Shown here piece by piece: positions 61,990 through 64,000 of a DNA stretch of 64,000 nt. A model generated the notes under the pieces. The model did no database searches. It was not told the origin of the DNA and worked only from the letters and a program-made list of their open reading frames with translations. The position numbers and the translations under genes were made by a program. Numbering within the stretch: position 1 is the stretch's first letter; every line of letters starts with the position of its first letter. The stretch comes from Ashinkailepas kermadecensis (lineage: Eukaryota > Arthropoda > Thecostraca > Neolepadidae). The stretch spans positions 847,501 through 911,500 of the forward strand of contig JAOTOM010005100.1 of NCBI GenBank assembly GCA_034440615.1, in the 5' to 3' direction.

Positions 61990-63100
61990 GGTTCGATAAC
62001 TTTTGAAGAACGACGATGTCCCGAGAACCTAGTGAACGATGGAGCCAGACGTGACGAATGAGCACGCTGGACAATGCTGTTAATGCGAGGGGTCACAGGT
62101 TACATCTTGCTCAGTTACTTGTCAGGTCACTCGAAAGACCAGCCTGGTGGACCGTCGACAAGGACCGTTTCTTGGTAGTGCACCTGGCGACAATTCACAG
62201 TACGCTATGCAGTTCGGAAAATGAGCATTAAAAAATAACGCGTTTTTGGTCCTCTCCCTCCGGGGAAGATAGGCATCAATTTTCCTTCGATTCTTGGGTG
62301 TCTACCAGCTTCGATGGCTCTTGGTCCCGTCTTCTCTGCTGGCACTGCATCATGTATCCGGTAAATCCTGAACTCATCTACAGTTTTCATCTGCCTTCCT
62401 TTCAGAGGCGCCGCCAAGGTGCTCCCCACCCACCCGTAGAATCGAAGAATATACCACACGAAGGAGAAATTAAGATTTTCATCGGGAATAAACCATAGAT
62501 TTTCGGAATTTTTGCGAAAAAACCCATTGAAGCTTCATCTGTTTCGTCAAATTTTTGGGCTTAGGAAAATACTGATTGCGGCATTGCTTGTCACAAAAAA
62601 ACTGCGATATACCAGGGGCGACGGCTGACTTTCGCCAAGCGTGCACAGTTGTCACTTTCATCGTGGTCACTTGTGCATGATGGCGCAATCGCATAAAGTG
62701 TTAACGGCTAGCTAACACAGAGTGGTTTTCTCTCAATCTACTGGTGGATGCACGCTATGTGTTTAGCCATGACATATGCCTTTTGAGCAAGTGCTGGGAA
62801 CAAAATCATAAATAATGCTGTTGAGCGGAAAATTGTACGCTCCTCAGCTTCCTTACACAGTTTGTGGATTCACAGACAATGTTTGTGGATGTGAAAATTT
62901 GATTTGTCGGTGCACCCACGATGAGATATAAAGTTACACCAAAGGCGGAGTTGCCTACACTTTTAGCGGGGCCTGACCCCCATCGTGTTTGCATTGGCCA
63001 GTAGCGCAATCAAGGGGATACGCCTCCCCCATCGTACCAGAGGACCCATTTCGGAGCGCTTCGCTCGCCGGAATTTAACTTTCTTTGCCCGCTGGGGACC
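61990..63100. other. Intergenic stretch, nothing recognised
   Basis: No exon chain or RNA gene is evident. A minus-strand open frame at 62205-62459 looks mildly coding but has no splice partners or recognised motif. Confidence 0.45.
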
Positions 63101-64000
63101 AGTGACAACTGGGGGTCCCTCTGAAAAGTGGTGGCCACAAATAATCGCGTCGGTGTTCGGGAAAAATAGTACTGTGGCTTCAAAAATGTCCACCTGGACC
63201 CAAAAAATATGATCGGTGGGCCAAAATAAATACAGCCAGGTCCAAAAATCGCACCGGGGCACCACAAAATCGCACTTGGGCCACAAAATCCCTGTTTAGG
63301 CTCCCAAAAATTAGAGGCGAGGGCTCAAAATAAGCAGCGTGGATCCGAAAATTTGCATCGAGGCCTCAGAAATCGCGTTGGGGGCACTAAATCCCCTCGT
63401 GGATCCTACTAAGTACAGCGAGCACCGAAACTCGTGTCGGGGTAAAAAAATCGCACCGGTGCCCCAAAAATCGAACTGCGTCCTAAAAAACGTAAGTTGG
63501 GCCTCCGAGATCGCATCGAGGGCACCTAGGCCCCGAAAACTCACGCCGGGGCCCCAGAATCGCGCTTAGGCCACAACATTCCCGATGAGGCCTAACAAAT
63601 TAGCGTCGAGGGCCCCAAATAAACAGCGGGCCTCGAAAACTCGCACCGAGGTCCGAAAATCGCGCCAGGGCACCAAAGAAATCGCGAAGAGACCCCATAA
63701 TTTCCTTCAGGGCCAGTGGCGTACCGATGGGGCATTGGGAGCAGCTGCCCCCTTCCAACCCCCTGAGAGGTTGTGGGACCCCAAGAAACCCGCCGAGGTT
63801 CAGAATAATTGCGTCAAGCTCCCTGGAAATCCCGCTGGAGCCCCCAAAAAAGCGCACCGGGTCCTCTAAATCACATTGGGGCTAAAAAAAAAGTCGCGCA
63901 GGGGCCCCAAATTCACATCAAGGCCCCTGGAAATCACATTGGGGACCCCAAAAATCGTTCCGAAGCCTCTCAAGATTACCGCTGGGGCCCAACAAAAAAA
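63100..64000. repeat. Degenerate GGGGCCCCAAAAATCGC minisatellite at window end
   Basis: Loose 20-32 bp units such as TCGCACCGGGGCACCACAAA and AAATCGCACTTGGGCCAC continue to the window edge. It resembles in architecture the GGGCCC repeats at 13-19 kb, but with a different spacer. Confidence 0.8.

Noticed and set aside
62205..62459. 84-residue minus-strand frame as a gene
   Set aside because: Somewhat coding-like, but no recognised family and no flanking exon.

Overview
This is a piece of an animal nuclear genome, most likely an arthropod and quite possibly a crustacean. Genes have many small GC-rich exons with GT-AG introns. tRNA-derived SINEs with target-site duplications, long (TC)n, (TA)n and (TGCG)n microsatellites and many poly(C)/poly(G) runs fill the rest. 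The species cannot be fixed from sequence alone; a barnacle would fit the GC-rich coding style, but that is inference.

Two plus-strand genes are supported. Gene 1 (about 3310-15199, probably continuing upstream) has seven phase-compatible exons ending in a TGA stop. It encodes a coiled-coil-like protein with a nine-residue Gln/Pro repeat, and its C-terminal layout recalls the centriolar-satellite protein Moonraker (KIAA0753); that name is only a hypothesis. Gene 2 (21123-60731) is MED13, the subunit that links the CDK8 kinase module to core Mediator. I can place 18 exons whose phases all agree. They sum to 6258 coding bases (2085 residues) from an ATG to a TAG, followed by a 3' UTR with two candidate poly(A) signals.

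Layout: 1-3300, no firm gene (one weak minus-strand exon candidate); 3310-15199, gene 1, whose introns hold a 51-bp near-perfect palindrome, two degenerate long-inverted-repeat elements and a decayed minus-strand transposon-type ORF; 15200-21120, intergenic, with two degenerate minisatellites; 21123-60731, MED13; 60732-about 61980, MED13 3' UTR; 62000-64000, intergenic, ending in a degenerate GGCCCC/AAAATCG repeat.

The most striking signal is in MED13. Tandem repeats repeatedly start at exon edges and copy the splice site itself: donor arrays after exons 5, 6, 8 and 14, an acceptor array of 13 decoys before exon 10, and a duplicated acceptor with an in-frame stop before exon 12. Gene 1 has a small donor duplication too. 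By homology and phase, the working donor is the first copy and the working acceptor the last. This suggests that repeats grow from exon edges into introns, leaving the spliceosome many near-identical decoys.
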